Shown here: positions 7,553 through 15,393 of the stretch, piece by piece
How positions within the stretch are numbered: position 1 is the first letter of the stretch
How the letters are laid out: each line of letters opens with the position of its first letter
Assembly: GCA_964487555.1 (NCBI GenBank)
Contig: CAZART010000080.1
Location: 1 to 24,783 of the forward strand
Length of the DNA stretch: 24,783 bases
Reading direction: 5' to 3'
From: CAZART01 sp964487555
Lineage (GTDB): Bacteria; Bacteroidota; Rhodothermia; Rhodothermales; VXPQ01
Notes under the pieces: generated by a model
Told to the model about the DNA's origin: nothing
What the model saw: only the letters and a program-made list of their open reading frames with translations
Database searches by the model: none
Program-made: the position numbers and the translations under genes

Positions 7553-8377
7553 AGCGTGCGCGGAGAAGGCATGCGTGGTGAAATGGCGGCGCAATGCAAT
7601 CTCGGAAATGCTCCTACTAGAATAAGTATAACTTTGGCGCACGTCGCAAGATATTTCGTCGCTGCCGGCTGAATCCAAAGTTTTCGGATGCGTTCTGACC
7701 CGTCGTCGGTGCATCATCGGTAAATCCACTCCGAATGCCGCAAAAAACGCACAAACGGCGAATATGATGAAATTGAGCGCCGTTGTGACGTGGCCGATGC
7801 ATGTTGAAAATTTTCGGAGGTGGTATCGTCGGGAGGGTTCGTTGTCGTGATTCCGGCTCACGCCAAAAGCCCGGACATAGGAAGCCAAAAGTACGGGCAT
7901 GCGGCTCCACACCTACATCCCGGATGCCCATGCGGTTGCATAGATAGAACGTACCTCCACCTGCCGCGCTGCGACCCGTTGCATCTCACGGGCAAAGCGA
8001 CGGCAGCCTCCCTGGCCGGGCAGCGTCACAAACTCCGCTGCCCGGCCAATTTTTTTGGGAGAGGCCCGTTCCATGCGGCGCCGCGGGCTCCGGCGGACCC
8101 GACGGATCCATCCTGGGCCAGAAACCGACGGGGGATGCTCCAAACGTGTACTTCAGGCGATTCCCCGTATCTGATCTTTATTCAGCGTGCCGACCCACCA
8201 CGGCTTCCGAGGGCCGCTCGCCTCCCGTTTCGAACACAAAAAATTGACCCCGAGCACGTCCTCGGCGCCGCGCATCCTTCAAAATGCCGGTCCGGCGTCA
8301 AAGAATGGCCGATACGGGTCAGACGGACGCCGCCCCCGATTCGTACGATGTAACAAAAAACAAGACAGGTGCGGACC
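7553..8377. other. Long gene-free stretch between divergent transcription units
   Basis: About 825 bases without a supportable gene. The long plus-strand frame at 7820-8353 has no protein-like character. On the minus strand TATACT (7630-7625) could be a -10 element for the 344-residue gene, without a good -35. On the plus strand a 14-codon reading frame (7899-7943) precedes the strong terminator at 8013-8050s. Promoters for both flanking units should lie here, but none can be assigned with confidence. Confidence 0.5.
8013..8056 (+). terminator. Orphan Rho-independent terminator
   Basis: A perfect 13-bp stem (8013-8025 with 8036-8048; TGGCCGGGCAGCG against CGCTGCCCGGCCA) with a 10-base loop, then A and seven Ts (8050-8056). 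The T-run places it on the plus strand. No plus-strand gene ends upstream since 5550, which already has its own terminator. It therefore ends an unseen transcript starting after about 7600, or acts as an attenuator ~320 bases before the carrier-protein gene. Confidence 0.88.
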
Positions 8378-8647
8378 ATGCCCGACGTAGTCACAGACAA
8401 GCCACAGATTCAGCAGACCGTCAAGGAGCACATCCTCCAGAAATTTCTTCCCGGCGAAGATCCGAATGAGCTTACCGAGACGACGCCGCTCATTACCGGC
8501 GGCATTCTGGATTCGATCTCGACGATTCAGCTCGTGGCCTTCCTTGAAGAGCGGTTCGGCGTCGAGTTCGAGGCGCACGAGATGAACGGCGACTATCTGA
8601 ACACGCTTTCGATGATCGCCGAGACCGTCACAGCGAAGACGAAATAG
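8378..8647 (+). CDS. pltL: Acyl/peptidyl carrier protein (PltL/DltC-like)
   Basis: An 89-residue stand-alone carrier protein. ATG 8378 is preferred because AGGTG (8366-8370) sits 7 bases upstream; a GTG at 8369 is in frame but overlaps that site. The motif 'GGILDSIS' (41-48) holds Ser46, the expected attachment point for 4'-phosphopantetheine, and 'LVAFLEERFGVEF' is the usual following helix. Size and motif fit both PltL (holds proline/pyrrole-2-carboxyl) and DltC (holds D-Ala). It is the first gene of the cluster and should be charged by the adenylating enzyme after the gap, then serve the dehydrogenase, halogenase and probably the membrane acyltransferase. No phosphopantetheinyl transferase is in the window. 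Confidence 0.9.
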   Translation: MPDVVTDKPQIQQTVKEHILQKFLPGEDPNELTETTPLITGGILDSISTIQLVAFLEERFGVEFEAHEMNGDYLNTLSMIAETVTAKTK

Positions 8648-8663
8648 TCACAGCGACGGCGAA
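8627..8663. repeat. 20-bp tandem repeat at left edge of the assembly gap
   Basis: GTCACAGCGAAGACGAA (8627-8643) is followed at a 20-base period by GTCACAGCGACGGCGAA (8647-8663), two mismatches. The repeat spans the stop of the carrier-protein gene and runs into the Ns, so it may continue inside the gap. Confidence 0.7.
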
Positions 8664-8763
8664 NNNNNNNNNNNNNNNNNNNNNNNNNNNNNNNNNNNNN
8701 NNNNNNNNNNNNNNNNNNNNNNNNNNNNNNNNNNNNNNNNNNNNNNNNNNNNNNNNNNNNNNN
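8664..8763. other. Assembly gap, 100 Ns
   Basis: Exactly 100 Ns, the conventional filler for a gap of unknown size. It removes the intergenic region and the first part of the adenylating-enzyme gene. From the usual family length (~500 residues) roughly 100 codons are missing, so the true gap is probably longer than 100 bases. Confidence 0.97.
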
Positions 8764-8764
8764 C

Positions 8765-10078
8765 GTCATCGTCGAGGACGGCCTGGCGGAAGCCTTTCGC
8801 GCGGAGTGCAACGGGCGGGCGCCGGACGGGGCGGCGACGCTCGACCATCTCGGCTCCTACGGCGTGCCGCTGACGCTCCTTACGTTTTCCGATGCGGACG
8901 AGCCGCAGGATGTGGAGGGCGCGGACGAGCCGCAGGATGTGGACGGTGCGGACGAGCCGCCGAGTGCTGAAGGCGCGGACGAGCCGCCGAGTGCGGAGGG
9001 AGCCGATGACCTGGCTTACATCCTCTATACCTCCGGGTCGACGGGGAAGCCGAAAGGCGTCATGCACACCCACGCCAGCGCGCTGAGCTTCGTGGATTGG
9101 TGCTCGGACGTATTCGAGCCTCGGATCGGAGACTGCTTTTCGTCACACGCCCCTTTTCACTTCGATCTATCCATCCTCGACCTCTACGTGCCCGTCAAGC
9201 ACAGCGCCGCGCTCGTGCTGATCGGGGAAGAATTAGGCAAGCAGCCGGCCCGCCTCGCTCCGATCATCGCCGAGCGGCGCATCACGATGTGGTACTCGAC
9301 GCCGTCCATTCTGCGACTGCTGGTCGAGTACGGCGAGCTGGAGAAGTACGATTTTTCGGCCCTGCGCGTCGTGAACTTCGCCGGGGAAGTGTTCCCGGTA
9401 CGGCAGCTGCGGGCGCTCATGGACAAGTGGCCGCATCCGCGCTACTTCAATCTGTACGGCCCCACGGAAACCAACGTCTGCACCTTTTTCGAAGTCCCGG
9501 ATAGGATTCCGGACGATCGAACCGAGCCGTTTCCGATCGGCGTGCCGTGCTCGGGGGACGAATGTACGGTGCGGGACGAACACGACCGCGTCGTAGCCCC
9601 CGGTGAAGAAGGGGAACTCTACGTGACCGGCGGATCGGTGATGACCGGGTACTGGAACCTGCCTGAGCGGACGGCGCGCGGCTTTTTCGTCGACGAGGCC
9701 GGCACGCGATGGTACAAGACGGGCGACGTCGTCAAGGAAGACGCCGCCGGCGATTACATCTTCATCGGCCGGAGAGACCGCATGGTGAAGCGGCGGGGCT
9801 ACCGCGTGGAGCTAGGCGAGATCGAAGCGGCCCTCTATCGACTCCAGGGCGTCAAGGAGGCCGCGGTGGTCGCGCTGCCGGACGACATCAACGGCGTCCA
9901 GATCAAAGCTTTCCTCAGCTGGAGCGGCGAAGGCCGGCCGTCGCTGATCCGGTTGAAAAAATTCTCGGCGGACAACCTGCCCCTCTACATGGTGCCGGAT
10001 CGGTTCTCCTTCTACCCGTCGCTTCCCAAAACGTCGACCGACAAGATCGACTACCAGCAACTTAAGACGCTCGATTGA
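8765..10078 (+). CDS. pltF: Adenylating enzyme loading the carrier protein (PltF/DltA-like amino-acid:PCP ligase), 5' end lost in gap
   Basis: The visible 437 codons belong to the ANL adenylation family. Motifs in order: 'LYTSGSTGKPKG' (ATP loop), 'APFHFDLSILDLYV', 'NLYGPTETNVC', 'WYKTGDVVKED', 'GRRDRMVKRRGYRVELGEIE' and near the end 'LPKTSTDKIDY' with the catalytic Lys. The 'HFDLSILDLYV' motif and stand-alone form are typical of enzymes that load D-Ala or L-Pro onto a free carrier protein (DltA, PltF). The neighbouring prolyl-type dehydrogenase and pyrrole-type halogenase favour L-proline. The frame is open into the gap, so a GTG at 8864 is not the true start. Just before the ATP loop are four 9-residue acidic repeats not typical of the family. 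Its TGA overlaps the next ATG (TGATG), implying coupled translation. Confidence 0.88.
   Translation, partial: VIVEDGLAEAFRAECNGRAPDGAATLDHLGSYGVPLTLLTFSDADEPQDVEGADEPQDVDGADEPPSAEGADEPPSAEGADDLAYILYTSGSTGKPKGVMHTHASALSFVDWCSDVFEPRIGDCFSSHAPFHFDLSILDLYVPVKHSAALVLIGEELGKQPARLAPIIAERRITMWYSTPSILRLLVEYGELEKYDFSALRVVNFAGEVFPVRQLRALMDKWPHPRYFNLYGPTETNVCTFFEVPDRIPDDRTEPFPIGVPCSGDECTVRDEHDRVVAPGEEGELYVTGGSVMTGYWNLPERTARGFFVDEAGTRWYKTGDVVKEDAAGDYIFIGRRDRMVKRRGYRVELGEIEAALYRLQGVKEAAVVALPDDINGVQIKAFLSWSGEGRPSLIRLKKFSADNLPLYMVPDRFSFYPSLPKTSTDKIDYQQLKTLD
8894..9001 (+). repeat. 27-bp coding tandem repeat, 4 copies
   Basis: Units start at 8894, 8921, 8948 and 8975, and a degenerate fifth begins at 9002. 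Each encodes nine residues of the form GADEP(Q/P)(D/S)(V/A)(E/D). The first two copies resemble each other, as do the last two, suggesting duplication of a pair. The repeat keeps frame and adds 36 acidic residues before the ATP-binding loop of the adenylating enzyme. Confidence 0.93.
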
Positions 10079-11226
10079 TGGATTTTGCGTTCTCGGATGA
10101 GCAGCGGCTTCTGCGCAGCGAAATCATTCGCTTCGCAGAGCGTGAATTGAATGCGGGAGTGAGGGAGCGCGACAGCGGCCAGATCTTCTCCCGTGAGCTG
10201 TGGCAGAAGTGCGGCGAGATGGGACTCCAGGGGCTTCCCGTCGACGAGGAGCACGGCGGGATCGGAGCCGACCCGCTGACGACGGCCCTCGCCCTCGAGG
10301 CCTTCGGCTACGGATGTCACGACGGCGGGCTCGTCTTCGCCGTATGCGCCCACCTGCTCGCCTGCGTCGTTCCGGTCTGGAAACATGGAGGAGAGGAGCT
10401 GAAGCAGCGCTACCTGCCGGGCCTCTGCGACGGATCGTTGATCGCGGTGAACGGCATGACTGAGCCGGGCTCCGGTTCGGACGCGTTCTCGATGTCTACG
10501 ACGGCCGTCCCCGACGGCGACGGGTTCCGCATCAACGGGAACAAAACGTTCAGCTCGAACGGCCCCGTAGCCGACGTCGCGCTGATCTACGCGATGACCG
10601 ACAAAGAGAAAGGCTATCACGGCGGCGTCACGGCCTTCCTCGTCGAAAAGGACACGCCGGGGTACGAAGCCGGCCAGAAATTTGAAAAGATGGGCCTCCG
10701 CTCCTGCTCGATCGGCGAGCTCGTCCTTGAGGACGTCTACGTACCGGCCGAGGCCGTCGTGGGAAAGGTCGGAGGCGGGTCGAACATGTTTACCGAGTCG
10801 ATGGACTGGGAGCGCATCTGCATCGGCGCGACCCACATCGGCAAGATGGAATGGCTGACCGAGCTGGCGATCGACTACGCGAAGACGCGGACGGCCTTCG
10901 GCCAGAAAATTTCCAAATATCAGGCCGTTTCCCACCGCATCGCGGACATGAAGATGCGCCTCGAGGCCGCTCGCTGGGTGACCTATAAATCCGCCTCACG
11001 GCTCGGCCGGGCGCGCGACGTCGCCCAGGACGCCTCCATCACGAAGCTGCTGGTGAGCGAATCGCTGCTGACCTCGGCCATGGATGCCGTTCGCGTTCTC
11101 GGGGGCTATGGATTCATGGCGGAATACGACGTCGAGCGCGTCCTTCGGGACTCCGTGGGCAGCACGCTCTATTCCGGGACGAACGACATGCAGCGCAACA
11201 TCATCACACGGTGGCTCGGCCTCTGA
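10078..11226 (+). CDS. pltE: Acyl-CoA dehydrogenase-family flavoprotein, L-prolyl-carrier dehydrogenase type (PltE-like)
   Basis: A 382-residue acyl-CoA dehydrogenase of normal length. ATG 10078 overlaps the previous stop; a TTG three bases earlier is less likely. Family marks are 'GMTEPGSGSD' (126-135, FAD/substrate loop), 'FEKMGLRSCSIGELVLEDV', 'GGYGFMAEYDVERVLRDS' and 'YSGTNDMQ'. The Glu of classical enzymes in 'YEGT' is Ser here. Instead 'SMDWERICIG' offers Glu245 at the position used by isovaleryl-CoA dehydrogenase and the PltE/RedW group. PltE-type enzymes oxidise prolyl-S-carrier protein by four electrons to pyrrole-2-carboxyl-S-carrier protein. 'LRSCSIGE' and 'DWERICIGATHIG' resemble PltE strongly in my recollection. 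The reaction is inferred from family and context. Confidence 0.87.
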   Translation: MDFAFSDEQRLLRSEIIRFAERELNAGVRERDSGQIFSRELWQKCGEMGLQGLPVDEEHGGIGADPLTTALALEAFGYGCHDGGLVFAVCAHLLACVVPVWKHGGEELKQRYLPGLCDGSLIAVNGMTEPGSGSDAFSMSTTAVPDGDGFRINGNKTFSSNGPVADVALIYAMTDKEKGYHGGVTAFLVEKDTPGYEAGQKFEKMGLRSCSIGELVLEDVYVPAEAVVGKVGGGSNMFTESMDWERICIGATHIGKMEWLTELAIDYAKTRTAFGQKISKYQAVSHRIADMKMRLEAARWVTYKSASRLGRARDVAQDASITKLLVSESLLTSAMDAVRVLGGYGFMAEYDVERVLRDSVGSTLYSGTNDMQRNIITRWLGL

Positions 11227-11284
11227 AGGCCCGCCTACAGCCGCAAACCCCTTTTCAACAGCCCCATGAAATCCAATTAGCTCC

Positions 11285-12649
11285 ATGTCGAGAATAGATC
11301 AGCCTGATTTTGACGTCGCCGTCATCGGGGGAGGACCCGCCGGATCCACGACGGCGGCTTACCTGAGCCGCGCCGGCATGCAGTGCGTCGTGCTCGAGAA
11401 AGAGAGCTTCCCGCGTCCGCACATCGGCGAATCGCTGGTCACGTCGACGACGAGGATCTTCAATGAGCTGGGATTTCTGGGAGAGATGGAGCGGGCCGGC
11501 TTTCCCCACAAGTACGGTGCCGCATGGACGGCGGACATCCGCAACGTCTATGACGTATCCTTCGAAGGCTACGATCTTTCATTCGACGGTCTCGGATCGG
11601 AATTCCACCAGGTCGACGTGCGGTTCGAGGAACGGCGCCAGGAAGGCGTCGATCAGGACTACACCTATCACGTCGATCGTGGAAAATTCGATCACCTGCT
11701 TCTCCAGCACGCGCAGAAGCTTGGGGCGACCGTCTGGGAAGACACGGAGGTGACGGACGCCGACTTCTCCGACCAGCCGCTGGTCCGCGTCGCCTGCCGA
11801 AAGGGGACGGAAAATGCCGAACTGCTGGTGCGGATGGTGGTCGACGCCAGCGGTCGCCGGACCTTCCTCGGAAACAAGCTGGGCCTTCGCGTCGACGATC
11901 CCGTCTTCGATCAGTATGCGCTGCATACGTGCTTCGACGACTACGATCGGGGCGATTCGGAGAAGAGCGACTACATCTTCATTCACTTCCTGCCCGTCAC
12001 GAATACGTGGGTCTGGCAGATTCCGATCGCGAAGACGATAACCAGCATCGGCCTGGTTACCCAGAAGCGAAATTTCGAAGCGGCCAAGGGCGATCACGAT
12101 GCGTTTTTCTGGGAATGCCTGGAGACCCGGCCGGAGCTGTACCGAAAGCTCAAGAGCGCGAAACAGCTGCAGCCGCTCAAACCCGAAGGCGACTACAGCT
12201 ATGCGATGAGCCGTTTCTGCGGCGACCGCTTCGTATTGGTGGGCGACGCGGCACGGTTCGTCGATCTTATTTTTTCCAGCGGCGTGAGCATCGCCCTCCA
12301 CAGCGGCCGGCTGGCCAGCCAGCACATCTTGAAGGCGGCTCAAGCCGGCTCGTTCGGAGAAGAGCATTTCGAGGAATACGAGACGACGATGAAGTGCGGA
12401 TGCAACAATTGGTATCAGTTCATCTCACTGTATTACAGGCTGAACGTGCTGTTCACATATTTCGTCGGCCATCCTCAATACAGATTGGAGGTGTTGCGAC
12501 TCCTTCAAGGCGACGTATACGACAAGAACGAACCCAAGGTATTGTCTAAAATGCGAGAAATGGTAAAGCAGGTAGAGGACAACGAAGAACACGCCTGGCA
12601 CAAACTACTGGGTGACATAACAGTGCGGCAACATCAACACGCCGTATAG
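11285..12649 (+). CDS. pltA: Flavin-dependent halogenase acting on carrier-bound pyrrole (PltA-like)
   Basis: A 454-residue FADH2-dependent halogenase. Marks: 'GGGPAGS' (15-21, FAD binding), 'HIGESL' (46-51), 'FPHKYGAAW' (73-81) with Lys76 as probable catalytic Lys, 'TYHVDRGKFD', 'TNTWVWQIPI' (the WxWxIP halogenase motif that blocks monooxygenation), 'GDAARFVD', and a C-terminal 'NWYQFISLYYRLNVLFTYF...LLQGDVY' region typical of PltA rather than tryptophan halogenases. PltA chlorinates pyrrolyl-S-PltL. Leu328 replaces the Pro usual in 'FVDPIFSSGVS' (CTT for CCT, 12266-12268). A reduced-flavin supplier is needed and is not in the window. Whether Cl or Br is used cannot be read. It starts 58 bases after the dehydrogenase, without a clear ribosome site. 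Confidence 0.92.
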   Translation: MSRIDQPDFDVAVIGGGPAGSTTAAYLSRAGMQCVVLEKESFPRPHIGESLVTSTTRIFNELGFLGEMERAGFPHKYGAAWTADIRNVYDVSFEGYDLSFDGLGSEFHQVDVRFEERRQEGVDQDYTYHVDRGKFDHLLLQHAQKLGATVWEDTEVTDADFSDQPLVRVACRKGTENAELLVRMVVDASGRRTFLGNKLGLRVDDPVFDQYALHTCFDDYDRGDSEKSDYIFIHFLPVTNTWVWQIPIAKTITSIGLVTQKRNFEAAKGDHDAFFWECLETRPELYRKLKSAKQLQPLKPEGDYSYAMSRFCGDRFVLVGDAARFVDLIFSSGVSIALHSGRLASQHILKAAQAGSFGEEHFEEYETTMKCGCNNWYQFISLYYRLNVLFTYFVGHPQYRLEVLRLLQGDVYDKNEPKVLSKMREMVKQVEDNEEHAWHKLLGDITVRQHQHAV

Positions 12650-12705
12650 CTCTTCCGCACACATTCGTTTGTTACGTTTTTACGAAGTATCCGAGGCCTT
12701 CGTGT

Positions 12706-15393
12706 ATGAAGGTCCCGCCCTCAATCAGAGACATGAGTGTGAATAGTCCGATCTCGAAAGTTTCCTCCTTCATCACGCAGGGTGCATCCGACTGGCGGAG
12801 CGACCGTCCCGACCTGGGCAAGTTCCTGATTATCGTCCTGGAGCTGGCACTCATCGCATTACTTGTCAGGACGTATCGCGTCGAGGAACACAGCGGCCTG
12901 CTCCGGGCCCTGCCGCTCATCCTCGGCGGGTTCGTCGTGCACGCGTGGCTGCCGAAGAAGTGGCGGCTGCCGTTCTTCGTAGGCCTGTCGTTCGTGGCCA
13001 TCGGACTGGCCATTGGAATGAACCACGGCCTGCTCCTGATCCTGCTGGGCCTCGGCGTCATCGGGATCTGCCACCTACCCTTCAGCTTCGCCGTAAGGAC
13101 GGGGCTCCTCGTGACCGTCGGCGTGGTCCTGGCCGCCGTTCGAGCGGAATGGATCGTCACGCCGATCGGCTGGCTGCCGGTCCTGATTCTCCCGCTCCTG
13201 GGGTCCATGTTCATGTTCCGGTTGATCATCTACATGTACGATCTGAAGCATGAGAAGGACCCCTCGTCCATCTGGGAGCGGCTGGGCTATTTCTTCATGC
13301 TGCCCAACCTGTATTTTCTGCTGTTTCCGGTGGTAGACTACAGATCGTACCGCAGAACCTACTACGATTCGGAGTCCATTTCTATATACCAGCGGGGCAT
13401 ACTGCGCATATCGCGGGGCATCGTACATCTGCTTGTATACCGCTTCATCTATCACTACGTGCTTCCCTCTCCGGTAGACGTCGTCGGCCTCTCGTCTATG
13501 CTTCAGTATATGGTCGCGACGTATGCGCTGTACCTGAGGATATCCGGGCAATTCCATTTGATCGTCGGCATCATGGGCCTGTTCGGATTCAATCTGCCGG
13601 AGACCCACAATCTGTATTTTCTCGCGTCAAGTTTCAGCGACTACTGGCGCAGGATCAACATTTACTGGAAGGACATGATGATGAAGGTGTTCTATTACCC
13701 TTCCTTCATGAAGCTGCGCGCCATGGGAATGACGACGGGCATCGTCCTCTCGACGTTGATCGTGTTCGTCGCGACGTGGGCGCTGCATTCCTACCAGTGG
13801 TTCTGGCTGCGGGGCGTCTTCCCGGTGACCGCGACGGACATCATCTTCTGGCTGATTCTGGGCGGCTGCGTGATCGTCAATCTGCTCTTGGAGATGCGAG
13901 GTGGAAAAAAGAAGGCGGTGAAGAAGGGTGGAGAATGGAGCCTCGCTGCGGCCGCTTCGCACTCGGTGAAGGTCGTCGCCATGTTCAGCTTGCTGAGCGT
14001 GCTGTGGTCGCTGTGGAGCAGTGAGTCCCTGCCGGAATTCATGTCGCTCGTGAAGATGGCCGGTACGAGCGGAGCGTTGGAGTACGGCGTGTTCGTCGCC
14101 GCGCTGATCCTGCTCGTCGGCATCGGCGTCGCGGTTCAGTACTTCCTGCACCGCGGCTTCAAGCTTGCACAGGTGTGGAGCCGGCCGTCGTTCGGGCAGT
14201 CCGTCGCCATGACGAGCGTCGGGGGCATTCTTTTGCTTTCGTTGATGTCGCCCACCGTACATCAAACCATCGATGAGAACGCGGCAAAAATGGTGGCAGT
14301 CGTCGCGTCCAACCAGCTGAACGAGCGGGATCAGCAGCTCCTCATTCGTGGATATTACGAAGGATTGCTCAACACCGAGCGATTTACCTCTACCCTCTGG
14401 AGCATTCACGGCAAGCCCGACGACTGGGAGGAAACCAGGGAGGCCGATGAGGTGCAGCACGTCGGCGGTCTCGTACAGTACGAGCTGAAGCCTTCATTCA
14501 ACGGCATCTTCAGGCGCGCGCCCTTCCGTACCAACCAGTGGGGCATGCGCGATCTCGATTACCTGCTGCAGAAGCCCGCCGGCACGTACCGCGTCGCCAT
14601 GCTCGGTTCGTCGTATGCCATGGGCGGCGGCGTAGACAACCACCAGACATTCGAGGCCATCCTCGAGGAACGGCTAAACGGCGATCGCGACCGGCATGCG
14701 TTTGCCCGGTACGAAATCCTGAACCTTTCGGTCGGCGGATACAGCGTCCTTCACAACGTGGCCGTCACGCGGTCAAAAGTCTTCCAGTTCGATCCCGACG
14801 CCGTCTTTTTCATCCTGCATGATACGGAGGAGCGCCGTCTCGAGACGCACATCCACAATATCGTACGGGGAAAAAGCACGCCGTCCGATCCGTATCTGAC
14901 GAAAATACTGGAAGCGTCGGGCCTCGAAGAGGGGATGAGTCGCACCGAATTCGACCGGCGCCTTCGCCCGATCATGGAAGACGTCATACGCTGGGCGTTC
15001 GAGGAAATCGCCGAGGCCTCCTATCGTAACGAGGCGCCTCCCGTTGCGCTGTTTGTCGAGACGCTCGACCAGACCCCGACCTCCCGTGAGGACAGCGCCA
15101 GAATCGCCCGCCTGGCGGAAGAGGCCGGTTTCATCGTCCTGCACGCCGATTCGACCTACGGCGACCACGATCCCGCTTCCCTGATGCTCGCGACGTGGGA
15201 TACGCACCCCAACATCATCGGCCACCAGCTCATCGCGAACCGTCTGTACGACGTTTTGCTCGAGAACGACCGACTGGTGGGGATGGGGCTGCGCAGGGGC
15301 GACGTCATTACGGCCGGGGACGTCGACCGGACGTCCCATCCCATCGCCGATCAGGCCGCGCCGTCGTCGCGCTCCACGAACGAGGAACACTGA
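12706..15393 (+). CDS. Membrane-bound O-acyltransferase (MBOAT) fused to an SGNH hydrolase/acyltransferase domain
   Basis: An 895-residue protein. Residues ~38-400 are a multi-pass MBOAT domain: 'YQRGILRISRGIVHLLVYRF', 'SDYWRRINIYWKDMMMKVFYYP' (cf. the FWRRWHIS region) and 'ATWALHSYQWFWLRG' with His361 as the probable catalytic His. More membrane helices lie at ~420-437, 458-480 and 498-515. Residues ~600-855 form an SGNH domain: 'LGSSYAMGGGV' with Ser636 as nucleophile, 'NLSVGGYS', and 'WDTHPNIIGH' with Asp832/His834. MBOATs such as DltB and AlgI move acyl groups across the inner membrane with SGNH partners (DltD, AlgJ/X); here both are one chain. It follows the halogenase by 56 bases. I infer transfer of the carrier-bound pyrrole acyl group to an extracytoplasmic acceptor. 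ATG 12733 is an alternative start. Confidence 0.87.
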   Translation: MKVPPSIRDMSVNSPISKVSSFITQGASDWRSDRPDLGKFLIIVLELALIALLVRTYRVEEHSGLLRALPLILGGFVVHAWLPKKWRLPFFVGLSFVAIGLAIGMNHGLLLILLGLGVIGICHLPFSFAVRTGLLVTVGVVLAAVRAEWIVTPIGWLPVLILPLLGSMFMFRLIIYMYDLKHEKDPSSIWERLGYFFMLPNLYFLLFPVVDYRSYRRTYYDSESISIYQRGILRISRGIVHLLVYRFIYHYVLPSPVDVVGLSSMLQYMVATYALYLRISGQFHLIVGIMGLFGFNLPETHNLYFLASSFSDYWRRINIYWKDMMMKVFYYPSFMKLRAMGMTTGIVLSTLIVFVATWALHSYQWFWLRGVFPVTATDIIFWLILGGCVIVNLLLEMRGGKKKAVKKGGEWSLAAAASHSVKVVAMFSLLSVLWSLWSSESLPEFMSLVKMAGTSGALEYGVFVAALILLVGIGVAVQYFLHRGFKLAQVWSRPSFGQSVAMTSVGGILLLSLMSPTVHQTIDENAAKMVAVVASNQLNERDQQLLIRGYYEGLLNTERFTSTLWSIHGKPDDWEETREADEVQHVGGLVQYELKPSFNGIFRRAPFRTNQWGMRDLDYLLQKPAGTYRVAMLGSSYAMGGGVDNHQTFEAILEERLNGDRDRHAFARYEILNLSVGGYSVLHNVAVTRSKVFQFDPDAVFFILHDTEERRLETHIHNIVRGKSTPSDPYLTKILEASGLEEGMSRTEFDRRLRPIMEDVIRWAFEEIAEASYRNEAPPVALFVETLDQTPTSREDSARIARLAEEAGFIVLHADSTYGDHDPASLMLATWDTHPNIIGHQLIANRLYDVLLENDRLVGMGLRRGDVITAGDVDRTSHPIADQAAPSSRSTNEEH

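Noticed and set aside
7553..7912. Upstream extension of the 344-residue minus-strand protein to 464 residues
   Set aside because: The extra residues have no protein-like pattern and the region contains a plausible promoter element and ribosome site, so it is more likely non-coding.
7820..8353. Plus-strand 177-codon frame
   Set aside because: Composition is rich in Pro, His, Arg and Cys without structure, it has no ribosome site, and the strong terminator lies inside it.
8864..10078. GTG 8864 as the start of the adenylating enzyme
   Set aside because: The frame is open back to the assembly gap with protein-like residues, and starting here would remove part of the expected N-terminal subdomain.
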